The notes under the pieces: generated by a model
Told to the model about the DNA's origin: nothing
The model's input: only the letters and a program-made list of their open reading frames with translations
The model's database searches: none
Position numbers and translations under genes: made by a program
Assembly (NCBI RefSeq): GCF_001983995.1
Contig: NZ_CP019450.1
Span: 3,596,001 to 3,660,000 of the forward strand
From: Halioglobus japonicus
GTDB lineage: Bacteria; Pseudomonadota; Gammaproteobacteria; Pseudomonadales; Halieaceae
Direction: 5' to 3'
DNA length: 64,000 nt
Shown: positions 56,497 to 64,000 of the stretch, piece after piece
Position numbering within the stretch: the stretch's first letter is position 1
Layout of the letters: each line of letters opens with the position of its first letter

Positions 56497-57183
56497 ATGG
56501 CCAAAGCGCCCAGCCAACGGTCCCAGAGTCGGGACATTGATCTCTTCCTGAAAAAAAGCCGGGACATTACCGCGTTCCGCCGCCAGCAGCCGCGCCTGCT
56601 TTTCGCCATCGATGCCACCGCCAGCCGTCAGCCTACCTGGGATCGGGCCAGCCACCTGCAGGGTGAAATGTTTCGCTCCGTCTCCAGCACCGCCAGCCTG
56701 CGGGTACAACTGTGCTACTTCCGCGGGTTCAATGACTTCTTTGCCAGCCCCTGGCTGAATGACAGCCAACAACTCACCCGCACCATGGCGCAAGTCCAGT
56801 GCGAAGGCGGCCACACCCAGATTGCCAGGCTGCTGCGTCACGCCCAGCAGGAACATCGCGCTGAGCCCATAAAAGCAGTGGTGTTCATCGGCGATGCCAT
56901 GGAGGAAAACCCCGACACCCTGAGCCAGCTGGCCGGTGAATGCGGCCTGCTCAAATTACCGCTGTTCCTGTTCCAGGAAGGTCACGATGCTCAGGTTGAG
57001 CGCACCTTCAAACACATGGCGAAGCTGAGTGGCGGTGTTTACGCGCGTTTCGACCAGCGCAGCGCCGATACGCTCGCGGCACTTCTCGGTGCCGTGGCTC
57101 GCTACGCCAGCGGCGGTATCGCGGCGCTTGAAAAACAGGGCGGCCAGGGTGATAAACTGTTACTTCAACAATTGAAGCGCTGA
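56497..57183 (+). CDS. VWA (von Willebrand factor A-like) domain protein
   Basis: A 228-residue cytoplasmic protein. After a basic leader (R-S-Q-S-R-D-I-D-L-F-L-K-K) comes a VWA fold with a MIDAS-like D-A-T-A-S in L-L-F-A-I-D-A-T-A-S-R, a T-Q-I segment (Thr ligand region) and V-V-F-I-G-D-A-M-E-E (Asp ligand region). Such proteins bind partners through a metal ion. It is 7 bp upstream of a membrane DnaJ-like gene, probably the same operon. The partner is unknown. Confidence 0.75.
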   Translation: MAKAPSQRSQSRDIDLFLKKSRDITAFRRQQPRLLFAIDATASRQPTWDRASHLQGEMFRSVSSTASLRVQLCYFRGFNDFFASPWLNDSQQLTRTMAQVQCEGGHTQIARLLRHAQQEHRAEPIKAVVFIGDAMEENPDTLSQLAGECGLLKLPLFLFQEGHDAQVERTFKHMAKLSGGVYARFDQRSADTLAALLGAVARYASGGIAALEKQGGQGDKLLLQQLKR

Positions 57184-57190
57184 GATTCCT

Positions 57191-57904
57191 GTGCCACGTT
57201 TGATTCTGCTAGCGGCTGTCGCCATCGTCCTCTACATCCTGCTAAAACGCGCCCAGGCGGCACCACCGCACAAACGCCGCGGTGAATACATCAAGTTGGC
57301 CCTCGGTGTGGCCGTGGTCGGGGTCGTTATTCTGGCACTGGCCGGCAAGATGCACTGGATCGGCGTGGCACTCACCGGTCTGCTGGTCGTGTTGCGTCAG
57401 CTGGGTCCCACACTGATCCGATTCTTTCCGCTGCTGGCCTCACGCATGGGCCAGGCAGCCCCCAGCGGCCAACAGTCGACCGTCGCCACCGACATCCTGA
57501 GTATGCAACTGGATCACGATAGCGGTGAACTCCACGGCGAAGTACTGGAGGGTCCCTACAAGGGCTGGCGCCTGGCAGATATGCAACGCGAGCAACTGGA
57601 TGAACTCATGGCGTATTGCCAGTCCCGCGACCCGGATTCCGTGCAGCTGCTGCAGGGCTACCTGGAGCAGCGTTTCGGCAGCTACGAAGGCGCTGCGGAC
57701 CAAACGGCTAACGAGGAACCGACCGGCCCGGGAGGCCTGAGCCGCAAGGAAGCCCTGGCGGTACTCGGCCTGGACGAAAGCGCCAGCGATGACGATATCG
57801 TGGCCGCCCACCGCAAGCTGATGCAGAAACTGCACCCCGACCGCGGAGGCAACGACTACCTAGCCGCCAAAATCAACCAGGCCAAAGATTTCCTGCTGGG
57901 CTAA
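57191..57904 (+). CDS. Membrane-anchored J-domain protein
   Basis: A 237-residue protein starting at GTG. Two membrane segments (about 4-20 and 37-68) are followed by a linker region with L-E-G-P-Y-K-G-W-R-L. A C-terminal J domain (about 183-237) has H-P-D in K-L-H-P-D-R-G-G-N-D-Y and ends shortly after, as in Tim14/DnaJC19-type proteins. It would recruit and stimulate a DnaK at the membrane. It neighbours the VWA gene, a small acidic protein and htpX, suggesting an envelope quality-control cluster. Confidence 0.85.
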   Translation: MPRLILLAAVAIVLYILLKRAQAAPPHKRRGEYIKLALGVAVVGVVILALAGKMHWIGVALTGLLVVLRQLGPTLIRFFPLLASRMGQAAPSGQQSTVATDILSMQLDHDSGELHGEVLEGPYKGWRLADMQREQLDELMAYCQSRDPDSVQLLQGYLEQRFGSYEGAADQTANEEPTGPGGLSRKEALAVLGLDESASDDDIVAAHRKLMQKLHPDRGGNDYLAAKINQAKDFLLG

Positions 57905-57967
57905 GGCTTTCCCGCCCGGCAGGACACCGCTACACTTCCCGCGTTCAGATTTGAAGGACTCCACCCA

Positions 57968-58285
57968 ATGTCAGATGTATATGTTATCCGCAACCAGCAC
58001 GGCCACTACTGGGGCAAAAGCAAGGAGTGGGTGAGCGGCAGTGAAGCCAAAGCCGTCATGCGCGTAAAGCACGAGGATGAGGCGATTAACACCCTGTTCG
58101 AATTATCGTCAAAAGACATCGAATTGCGCGGTGAAGTGGTAGCGACGGCGCTGTCAGAGAAAGGCGAGCCAGTGGTTGAGCCCAGCCAGGTTCCCCTGCC
58201 CAACCTCGAGCCGGAGCCCGTCGAGGAAGCGGAACAAGCGAACCACGAACAAGCGGTCGAAGCGGCCCCTACCACGGAGCACTGA
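57968..58285 (+). CDS. Small acidic protein of unknown function
   Basis: A 105-residue soluble protein: M-S-D-V-Y-V-I-R-N-Q-H-G-H-Y-W-G-K then a folded-looking first 65 residues and a low-complexity Glu/Pro/Ala tail. It ends 4 bp before the htpX start, so the two are probably co-transcribed. No domain recognised; the G-H-Y-W-G-K-x-x-E-W segment is the most distinctive part. Confidence 0.7.
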   Translation: MSDVYVIRNQHGHYWGKSKEWVSGSEAKAVMRVKHEDEAINTLFELSSKDIELRGEVVATALSEKGEPVVEPSQVPLPNLEPEPVEEAEQANHEQAVEAAPTTEH

Positions 58286-58289
58286 AACC

Positions 58290-59171
58290 ATGCGCATACT
58301 GCTCTTCCTGGCGACCAATATGGCGGTATTGGTCCTCGTCAGCTTTGTGTTCAACCTGCTCGGCCTGGAAGGTATTCTGGCCGCCAACGGGGTCGACCTC
58401 AATCTAAGCTCACTGCTGATTTTCTGCGCGGTGTTTGGCTTTGGCGGTTCCCTGATTTCACTGTTGCTCTCCAAATGGATGGCCAAACGCGGCACCGGCA
58501 CTTACATCATTGAGCAGCCGCGCAATCGCGATGAACAGTGGCTGGTCGATACCGTCCGGGAACTGGCAGAAGAAGCCGGCATCGGCATGCCGGAGGTTGG
58601 CGTATTCCCCTCACAAGCGGCCAACGCCTTTGCCACAGGATGGAATCGCAACGATGCACTGGTCGCAGTCAGCGCCGGCTTGTTGCAGCGTTTCAGGCCA
58701 GAGGAAGTGCGCGCGGTTATGGCTCACGAAATTGGCCATGTCGCGAACGGCGATATGATTACCCTCAGCCTGATCCAGGGCGTGGTGAACACCTTTGTGA
58801 TGTTCCTGGCGCGTATCATTGGCCACACCGTGGATCGGGTGGTTTTCAAGACCGAGCGCGGCTATGGCATTGGTTACTACGTGGTGACTATCGTGGCTGA
58901 ACTGGTGCTGGGCATGCTCGCCAGCATGATTGTGTTCTGGTTCTCACGCTGGCGCGAATATCGGGCCGATGCTGCCGGTGCCAAACTCACCACCAATGGC
59001 GATATGATTGCTGCGCTGCAGCGACTGCGCGAAGAGCAGGGCCTACCGCAGGACCTGCCCGGTGAACTCACCGCCTTTGGCATTAGCGAGCAGCTCAAGG
59101 AAGGCTTTGCCGGGCTATTCCGCTCGCATCCGCCCCTGGAGGACAGGATCCGAGCGCTCCAGGCCGGTTAA
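58290..59171 (+). CDS. htpX: Membrane zinc metalloprotease HtpX
   Basis: A 293-residue M48 protease of the inner membrane. Two N-terminal membrane segments precede the zinc site A-H-E-I-G-H-V (catalytic Glu and two His), two more segments follow, and the third zinc ligand Glu is in W-R-E-Y-R-A-D. It degrades damaged membrane proteins together with FtsH. The ATG at 58290 gives M-R-I-L-L-F-L-A-T-N; a longer reading would begin inside the preceding gene. The 3' end overlaps the convergent EthD gene by 4 bp. Confidence 0.96.
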   Translation: MRILLFLATNMAVLVLVSFVFNLLGLEGILAANGVDLNLSSLLIFCAVFGFGGSLISLLLSKWMAKRGTGTYIIEQPRNRDEQWLVDTVRELAEEAGIGMPEVGVFPSQAANAFATGWNRNDALVAVSAGLLQRFRPEEVRAVMAHEIGHVANGDMITLSLIQGVVNTFVMFLARIIGHTVDRVVFKTERGYGIGYYVVTIVAELVLGMLASMIVFWFSRWREYRADAAGAKLTTNGDMIAALQRLREEQGLPQDLPGELTAFGISEQLKEGFAGLFRSHPPLEDRIRALQAG

Positions 59172-59875
59172 AGCGCCTTCAGCGTGTACTCGCTGGTGGG
59201 AATCACATCGATTTTGTCGAAATCGATAAAGCGCGCCACGCTGTCGATCATTTCCTTGCCGCGCCGGGCGACGCCCTCGTCGTCGCCCTCTTCCAGGTCG
59301 TAAAACGCGTAGTCCGAGGTCATCGCTGACGCGGGGAAGTTTTCCTCGATCATGGCGTGCAGCGGCGGCGCGGCGTAGCTTAGGCTGCGCACCAGGGTGT
59401 TCTGGCGATAGCCAAACGTGGACTGGATGTCGATGGCTATCTGGGTGTGCTTGCCGTGCCAGATCTCCAGCCACTGTGCTTCGCTAAGCCACGGCGGACG
59501 CTGCAAAAACACCACGTGACAAAATCCGTGCACCCGCTCGCCGGGTTGGGCTGCATGTTTTTCGCTAATCAACGGTTCAGACTCGGTGGCCAGATAGCTG
59601 GTAAAACGCGTCACCAGCGGTGCCAAAAAGTCACCGACGGCGCGGCCCTCTTCAGCGCGATTCATCCACAGCGTGAGGATCGCATCCGGTACCGGTTTGG
59701 AGTGATCCTGGCGACGGTGAGCACAGGGCGCCACATCGCTATCGACGACCAGTAAGCGACCGGCACGCACACCCTCCAGAGCATTCAACTCCTCGCGCCG
59801 GGCCAGCAGGGTGTCTCGAAATTCGTCACCTGACTGCTGGGTTGATTTCCAGAGGGGAAAGATCAGTTTTTCCAA
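59168..59875 (-). CDS. EthD domain protein
   Basis: A 235-residue cytoplasmic protein with a duplicated ferredoxin-like (dimeric alpha-beta barrel) plan. The second half has the EthD signature W-L-E-I-W-H-G-K-H-T-Q-I-A-I-D-I-Q followed by Q-N-T-L-V-R-S-L. EthD proteins occur in ether-degradation and polyketide loci, and many are of unknown role. No pathway context is visible here: its neighbours are htpX and a DUF1499 gene. Confidence 0.75.
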   Translation of the reverse strand: MEKLIFPLWKSTQQSGDEFRDTLLARREELNALEGVRAGRLLVVDSDVAPCAHRRQDHSKPVPDAILTLWMNRAEEGRAVGDFLAPLVTRFTSYLATESEPLISEKHAAQPGERVHGFCHVVFLQRPPWLSEAQWLEIWHGKHTQIAIDIQSTFGYRQNTLVRSLSYAAPPLHAMIEENFPASAMTSDYAFYDLEEGDDEGVARRGKEMIDSVARFIDFDKIDVIPTSEYTLKAL

Positions 59876-60008
59876 GGTTTTACTCGCTTTGTCTTTATTC
59901 TTTAGCGCACCAGTAAATCAGATGTACACAGCGGTCACAATCACCCACTCGCAAGGACACAGTGCGGGTAGTATTCTTAAACCCCCGAACTCCCAAGAGA
60001 GCAATAAC

Positions 60009-60728
60009 ATGCAGGACACTTCAACTCCCAAGATGGTCAACTGGGTGGGTTACCTGGCCATTACCATGCTGGTCACACTGCCACTGGCCGTTCTTACGGT
60101 GCGCTCAGGCGCATGGCAACAAGGTCTGATGCTGTACGCACTAAGCTGTCTGGGTGCCACCATTATCTTCGTTCTGGCGCTGGTGCTGGGCCTGTTACCA
60201 CTCTACCGCCCGCACCGGAAAGCCCTGCAGAAACGCGCGCTGCTGGCACTGCCCGGCACAGCGCTGCTTCTGAGCATGGTGGCCAGCATGGGCGACTATC
60301 CGCCCATTCATGACATCACCACAGACCCGGATGATCCGCCCCGCTTCACTGCTGCCCCGGAGCAGCGCGGCCCGGACGCCAACAGCCTGGCGCTGGCCCC
60401 GGATGTCGTTGAGATGGCCCGTGAGGCCTACAGTGATCTCTCGACACTGGAGACCAACCTGAGCATCGAAGATGCGTTCGCCAAGGCCAAGCAAACAGCG
60501 CTGGACCTGGGCTGGGATATTTATCGCGAGGACCTCAACACAGGTTATCTCGAGGCTGTCTCCACTACGGCCCTCATGGGCTTTAAGGACGACGTCGCCA
60601 TTCGCATTACCAGCAACGAGTCCGGCACTATGGTGGATCTGCGCTCGGTGTCCCGCGTGGGCCGCTCTGATCTGGGCGCCAATGCCGCCCGTATTCGCAA
60701 GTTCACCGAAGCGTTCTACCAGGAATAA
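60009..60728 (+). CDS. DUF1499 family membrane protein
   Basis: A 239-residue protein from the ATG at 60009. Three membrane segments (about 11-30, 38-62, 76-93) are followed by an extracytoplasmic DUF1499 domain with Y-P-P-I-H-D-I-T-T-D, G-W-D-I-Y-R-E-D, and F-K-D-D-V-A-I-R-I near V-D-L-R-S-V-S-R-V-G-R-S-D-L-G-x-N-A-A-R-I. Family function is unknown. It ends 2 bp before the HtrA-type protease gene. Confidence 0.85.
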   Translation: MQDTSTPKMVNWVGYLAITMLVTLPLAVLTVRSGAWQQGLMLYALSCLGATIIFVLALVLGLLPLYRPHRKALQKRALLALPGTALLLSMVASMGDYPPIHDITTDPDDPPRFTAAPEQRGPDANSLALAPDVVEMAREAYSDLSTLETNLSIEDAFAKAKQTALDLGWDIYREDLNTGYLEAVSTTALMGFKDDVAIRITSNESGTMVDLRSVSRVGRSDLGANAARIRKFTEAFYQE

Positions 60729-60730
60729 AA

Positions 60731-61788
60731 ATGAAGTCTGTTTTACCGGCGCTGCTAAGCCTGATGCTGCTGGCCGTATCCCTCCCGGGCACGGCCAAAG
60801 ACGTGGATTACCTGACCTTTGCCACGGAAGACGAACGCAACAGCACCGAGATCTTCGGCAAGGCCAGCCCCTCCGTGGTGTATGTCACCAACACGGCACT
60901 GCGGCGCAGCCTGTTCTCGCGCAACGTACAGGAGATTCCACGTGGCGCGGGCAGCGGCTTTGTGTGGAACGACAGCGGCCTGATTGTAAGTAACTATCAC
61001 GTCATCGCCGGCGCTCACCGCCTGATCGTCACCCTGGATAATCAGCGCGAATTCGAAGCTGAGCTCATTGGCGTGGCTCCGGAAAAAGACCTGGCGGTAC
61101 TGCGCCTTGAAGAGCCGCCGGAGGATCTTGTCAGCCTGCCTCTGGGTGACTCATCGGAACTGTCAGTGGGACGCAAGGTACTCGCCATCGGCAACCCTTT
61201 TGGCCTGGACACAACTTTGACCACTGGCGTGGTCAGCGCCCTGGGTCGAGAAATCCAATCGCCCAGCGGCAGAACCATACGCGGCGTTATCCAGACCGAC
61301 GCGGCCATTAACCCGGGCAACTCCGGCGGCCCCTCCTTAACTCCTTGGGCCAACTGGTTGGCGTGAACACGGCCATCTACAGCCCGAGCGGCGCCAGTGC
61401 GGGCATTGGCTTTGCGATTCCGGTCAATACGGTCAAAGACGTGGTGCCACAGCTCATTGCCTACGGCCGCATTCTCCACCCCATCATCGGTGTGGAACTG
61501 GCTAGCGATAGCTGGATTCAACGCTACCGGATTGATGGCGTTCCTATCGTGCACGTATACCCGGGCCTGCCTGCGGCGGAAGCAGGACTGACAGGCGCGC
61601 GGCGGGTCTCCCGGCGCGAGGTGGAACTGGGCGACATCATCACCCACGTTGACGGGGTCCGGGTACGTAATAGGGATGACTACCTGAGTGCACTAGAGAA
61701 GCGTAAGCCCGGGGATACGGTGACTATTCGGACACGGCGGGAAGAGGAAGAGCTGAGCTTTGAGGTTCGGTTGATTGAGTCACAGTGA
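60731..61788 (+). CDS. HtrA/DegS-type S1C serine protease, frameshifted in this assembly
   Basis: Signal peptide (about 1-22), then a trypsin-like domain with His in S-N-Y-H-V-I, Asp in K-D-L-A-V-L, and Ser in G-N-S-G-G-P, followed by one PDZ domain (about 255-345). After G-N-S-G-G-P the frame breaks at C4 (61330-61333). One more C gives L-L-N-S-L-G-Q-L-V-G-V-N and a full product of about 352 residues. One PDZ domain and no clear membrane anchor place it nearer to periplasmic HtrA-like proteins than to DegP. Likely envelope protein quality control. Confidence 0.87.
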
Positions 61789-61808
61789 CGGTTTGTTCTC
61801 TGCCCGTC

Positions 61809-61940
61809 GGTCTGTAGACAAATTCTGCCTCCCGAAAACGCTACGGGGCACATCCATGTGGTCGCTTCGGCGTCCCGGAGCGCCGGCCGCGCCATCCCTG
61901 CCTACCGACGATTTCGGAAGCCAGAATTTGTCTACAGACC
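61809..61940 (-). repeat. Hairpin element, type B copy 2 (reverse orientation)
   Basis: Arms 61809-61840 and 61909-61940 match as inverted repeats at 29 of 32 positions, including a perfect run GGTCTGTAGACAAATTCTG. The 68-bp core (61841-61908) matches the type B core at 36190-36256 apart from a few substitutions and a 1-bp indel. It begins 20 bp after the HtrA-type gene stop. Arms are unrelated to those of the other type B copy. Confidence 0.85.
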
Positions 61941-62008
61941 TAATCCCTGCAACAACTAGTTGAACGGGCCAATAGGGTCTTTCCTGTCTCGCAGACTCGC
62001 CGAAACAA

Positions 62009-62123
62009 GGTCTGGGAGCGGTTAGGCCCTTTCGAAATCGTCCGTAGCCATGGATAGCGAAGGCCGAAGCGCGCCATGGATGGCCTTGCAGCGGTTTCGC
62101 AAGGACCTGACCGTTCCCGGACC
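62009..62123 (+). repeat. Hairpin element, type A copy 3
   Basis: Arms 62009-62040 and 62092-62123 match as inverted repeats at 26 of 32 positions; four of the six differences are G-U pairs in this orientation. The core 62041-62091 differs by one base from that of copy 1, nearly 48 kb away. It lies head to head with the type B copy 69 bp upstream. The remaining gap sequence (62124-62286) shows nothing recognisable apart from presumably holding the promoter of the dehydrogenase genes. Confidence 0.85.
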
Positions 62124-62286
62124 GACGCTCAGATCACGAGTATGTCCCAATATGTCACCCAGACTGACTTCTTAGGCTATTGCCTGCAAATCACCAGTAA
62201 GTACCCTGAAGATCCTTCATCTAGCGGGCTTTGAGCACATAAACTGCGCCCGACCCTCCCGCTTACGTTTTATTGACGGAGACACC

Positions 62287-63501
62287 ATGACAGCTGCCGA
62301 TAGGAGTTCGACTGTGCAGGACCTGGAACAGTTTCGCCTCGATGTTCGCCAGTGGCTTGAAGATAACTGCCCCGAGTCACAGCGCCAACCCATTACCCCC
62401 GAAGAACAGTACTTCGGTGGTCGCAATGCGACGTTCCCGAGTGAAGACGCCCGCATCTGGTTTGAACGGTTCCGCGACAAAGGCTGGGTATGCCCCGAGT
62501 GGCCAACCGAGTACGGTGGTGGCGGCCTGAGCCCGCAACAGGGCAAAGTTATCAAGGAAGAAATGAAAGCCATCCGGGCGCGCACGCCGCTGTACGGCAT
62601 AGGCATCTGGATGCTCGGCCCCGCGTTGCTGGAATTTGGCAATGAGGCGCAGAAACAACAACACATTCGCGACATCATCGATGGCAAGGTGCGCTGGGCC
62701 CAGGGTTATTCCGAACCCGGTTCAGGCTCCGACCTCGCCAGCCTGCAGTGCAAGGCCGAGGATATGGGCGACCATTTCCTGGTTAACGGCTCCAAGATCT
62801 GGACCACTGCCGCTGACAAGTGCGATTGGATTTTCTGCCTGGTCAGAACAGATCCGGATGCAAAGAAACAGGAAGGTATCAGCTTCCTGCTGATCGACAT
62901 GGACGACCCCGGTATAACCACCACCCCGATTGAGCTGATTTCCGGCGAATCCGAGTTCTGCCAGACCTTTTTCGACAATGTGAGGGTCCCCAAGGAAAAC
63001 CTGGTCGGTGAACTGAACGCGGGATGGAGCGTCGCCAAGGCACTGCTGGTCCACGAACGCAAGCTGATGTCAGAGATTGGCAGCGACTCACCCCGCGAGG
63101 TGGTCGTTCCCAACCAGGCAGCGCGCCAGTACCTGGAATTTGAGGACGGCAAGATCGCCGACGCTGAGCTGCGCTCGCGCCTGGTGGACTACGACATGGA
63201 AATGCACGCCGTGGGCCTCACCCACTTCCGCACCTTCGAAGAGAAAGTTGCCGGCGTGCGCAGCGCCGCACCGCTGGTCATGAAGTATGTGGGCACCGAG
63301 GCGGAGAAACAGAAGAGCGAGTTGCTGCTGGCCATTATGGGCAGCCAGGGGCTTGGCTGGGAAGGCGAAGGCTTCAACCGCGCCGAAATCGACACACTGC
63401 GGCTGTGGGCTATGTCCTACGCCATGACGATTGCCGGCGGCACCTCAGAAGTACAGCTCAACGTGATCGCTAAAAACGTATTGGAACTGCCCCAGGGCTA
63501 G
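62287..63501 (+). CDS. Acyl-CoA dehydrogenase
   Basis: A 404-residue FAD enzyme. The N-terminal helical domain has W-P-x-E-Y-G-G-G-G, the middle domain has G-Y-S-E-P-G-S-G-S-D-L-A-S-L and W-T-T-A-A, and the C-terminal domain has G-S-Q-G-L-G and the A-G-G-T-S-E-V-Q motif. The sequence resembles large subunits of heteromeric acyl-CoA dehydrogenases (pimeloyl-CoA or steroid side-chain types). The next gene encodes a second dehydrogenase 10 bp on, consistent with an obligate pair. The substrate is not determinable here. Confidence 0.9.
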   Translation: MTAADRSSTVQDLEQFRLDVRQWLEDNCPESQRQPITPEEQYFGGRNATFPSEDARIWFERFRDKGWVCPEWPTEYGGGGLSPQQGKVIKEEMKAIRARTPLYGIGIWMLGPALLEFGNEAQKQQHIRDIIDGKVRWAQGYSEPGSGSDLASLQCKAEDMGDHFLVNGSKIWTTAADKCDWIFCLVRTDPDAKKQEGISFLLIDMDDPGITTTPIELISGESEFCQTFFDNVRVPKENLVGELNAGWSVAKALLVHERKLMSEIGSDSPREVVVPNQAARQYLEFEDGKIADAELRSRLVDYDMEMHAVGLTHFRTFEEKVAGVRSAAPLVMKYVGTEAEKQKSELLLAIMGSQGLGWEGEGFNRAEIDTLRLWAMSYAMTIAGGTSEVQLNVIAKNVLELPQG

Positions 63502-63511
63502 GAGAGGTAAC

Positions 63512-64000
63512 ATGGCACTGGTACTGAATGAAGAACAGCAATTCCTGCAGGATACTGCCCGGGAATTCTTGAAAACCAATGCGCCGGTTGAGGCATTGCG
63601 GACCCTGCGCGACGAGCGCAACAAAACGGGCTACGACAGCGCACTGTGGCAGCAAATGGCAGAGCTCGGTTGGGCCAGTATTATTCTGCCGGAGGAATAC
63701 GGCGGCCTAGATTTTGGCTTTCTCGGCCTCGGTGTGGTCATGGAAGAAGCCGGTCGTACACTCACCGCATCCCCGCTGTTCGCCTCGGCCGTTGTCGGTG
63801 CCTCGGCCATTTTGCTGGGCGGCACGCCCTCCCAGAAAGAGACGCTGCTACCAGCCATTGCAGCAGGCGAGACTACCCTGGCACTGGCCCTGGAAGAGCA
63901 CAACCGTCACAAGCCCCACAGCATTGCGACTACCGCCGAGACCACTGACGATGGGTACGTACTGAACGGGCGCAAGACATTTGTGCTGGACGGCCACAGC
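63512..64000 (+). CDS. Acyl-CoA dehydrogenase, second subunit (N-terminal part, cut by window edge)
   Basis: The ATG at 63512 with GGAGAGG upstream begins M-A-L-V-L-N-E-E-Q-Q-F-L. The N-terminal helical domain contains G-W-A-S-I-I-L-P-E-E-Y-G-G and V-M-E-E-A-G-R, as expected for this family. The reading frame is open to the window end, giving 163 residues. Close spacing to the preceding dehydrogenase suggests a heteromeric enzyme. Confidence 0.9.
   Translation, partial: MALVLNEEQQFLQDTAREFLKTNAPVEALRTLRDERNKTGYDSALWQQMAELGWASIILPEEYGGLDFGFLGLGVVMEEAGRTLTASPLFASAVVGASAILLGGTPSQKETLLPAIAAGETTLALALEEHNRHKPHSIATTAETTDDGYVLNGRKTFVLDGHS

Noticed and set aside
13911..62123. Hairpin elements as integron attC sites or a CRISPR array
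   Set aside because: attC sites conserve the ends and vary in the middle, the opposite of what is seen. There are no regularly spaced short repeats with unique spacers, no cas genes and no integron integrase.
1..64000. tRNA, rRNA or riboswitch genes
   Set aside because: None was recognised by eye in the intergenic stretches; a tRNAscan or Rfam search would be decisive and was not run.

Overview
The window looks like a chromosomal segment of a marine gammaproteobacterium. I lean to the Halieaceae (OM60/NOR5) or a close relative. This rests on gene content and order: bamB-yfgM-hisS-ispG-rodZ-pilF-rlmN-ndk, the complete isc operon, secDF, guaBA, prfB-lysS, and E. coli-type RF2 recoding. GC content is high everywhere except one AT-rich insert. 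No rRNA, tRNA or CRISPR array was seen. Taxonomy is an inference and was not searched.

Layout. 1-6.5 kb (minus strand): outer-membrane assembly, Sec accessory, HisRS, isoprenoid, pilus and RNA-methylation housekeeping genes. 6.7-12.3 kb (minus): iscR-S-U-A-hscB-hscA-fdx-iscX with an IscR-type promoter and a terminator. 12.3-21.4 kb: trmJ and suhB (divergent), a repeat-bearing gap, secD-secF, purL. 21.5-28.5 kb: mltF, a TAXI-receptor/dCache membrane pair, tadA, a GATase-fold protein, a Ddn-type oxidoreductase, alkB. 28.5-31.2 kb: a small AT-rich genomic-island remnant in the 3' end of guaA. 31.2-36 kb: guaA, guaB, xseA and a second repeat gap. 36.3-41 kb: a Crp-family regulator divergent from a class III cyclase/response regulator/histidine kinase operon. 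41-46 kb: lysS-prfB, a sulfurtransferase, DUF2244, an enoyl-CoA hydratase. 46-53 kb: a ThuA-like gene, a 2-oxoacid (or acetoin) dehydrogenase E1a-E1b-E2 operon, an M28 membrane peptidase, and a decayed carboxymuconolactone-decarboxylase-like gene. 53-62 kb: rimO-rsmE, msrA, VWA and DnaJ membrane proteins, htpX, EthD, DUF1499, an HtrA-type protease, and a third repeat gap. 62-64 kb: two acyl-CoA dehydrogenases.

Two window-wide patterns matter most. First, the three longest gene-free gaps (13.9-14.5, 35.8-36.4 and 61.8-62.3 kb) each hold two long hairpin elements. Five of the six belong to one family of about 115-132 bp. Its members have a conserved 51 or 67-68 bp core, but the flanking arms of about 33 nt are private to each copy. 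Each arm is nearly perfectly complementary to its partner arm in the same copy and unrelated to the arms of other copies. Most arm mismatches are G-U pairs when the core is read in one direction. I know of no named repeat class with this design.

Second, seven otherwise normal genes (rlmN, the Ddn-like gene, enoyl-CoA hydratase, E2, M28 peptidase, rsmE, the HtrA-type protease) each carry one frameshift. Each is repaired by adding a single G or C to a G/C run. This looks like systematic homopolymer under-calling in the assembly rather than gene decay. The carboxymuconolactone-decarboxylase-like gene is different: it has two in-frame TAG codons, a lost Cys and no start codon, and looks genuinely dead.
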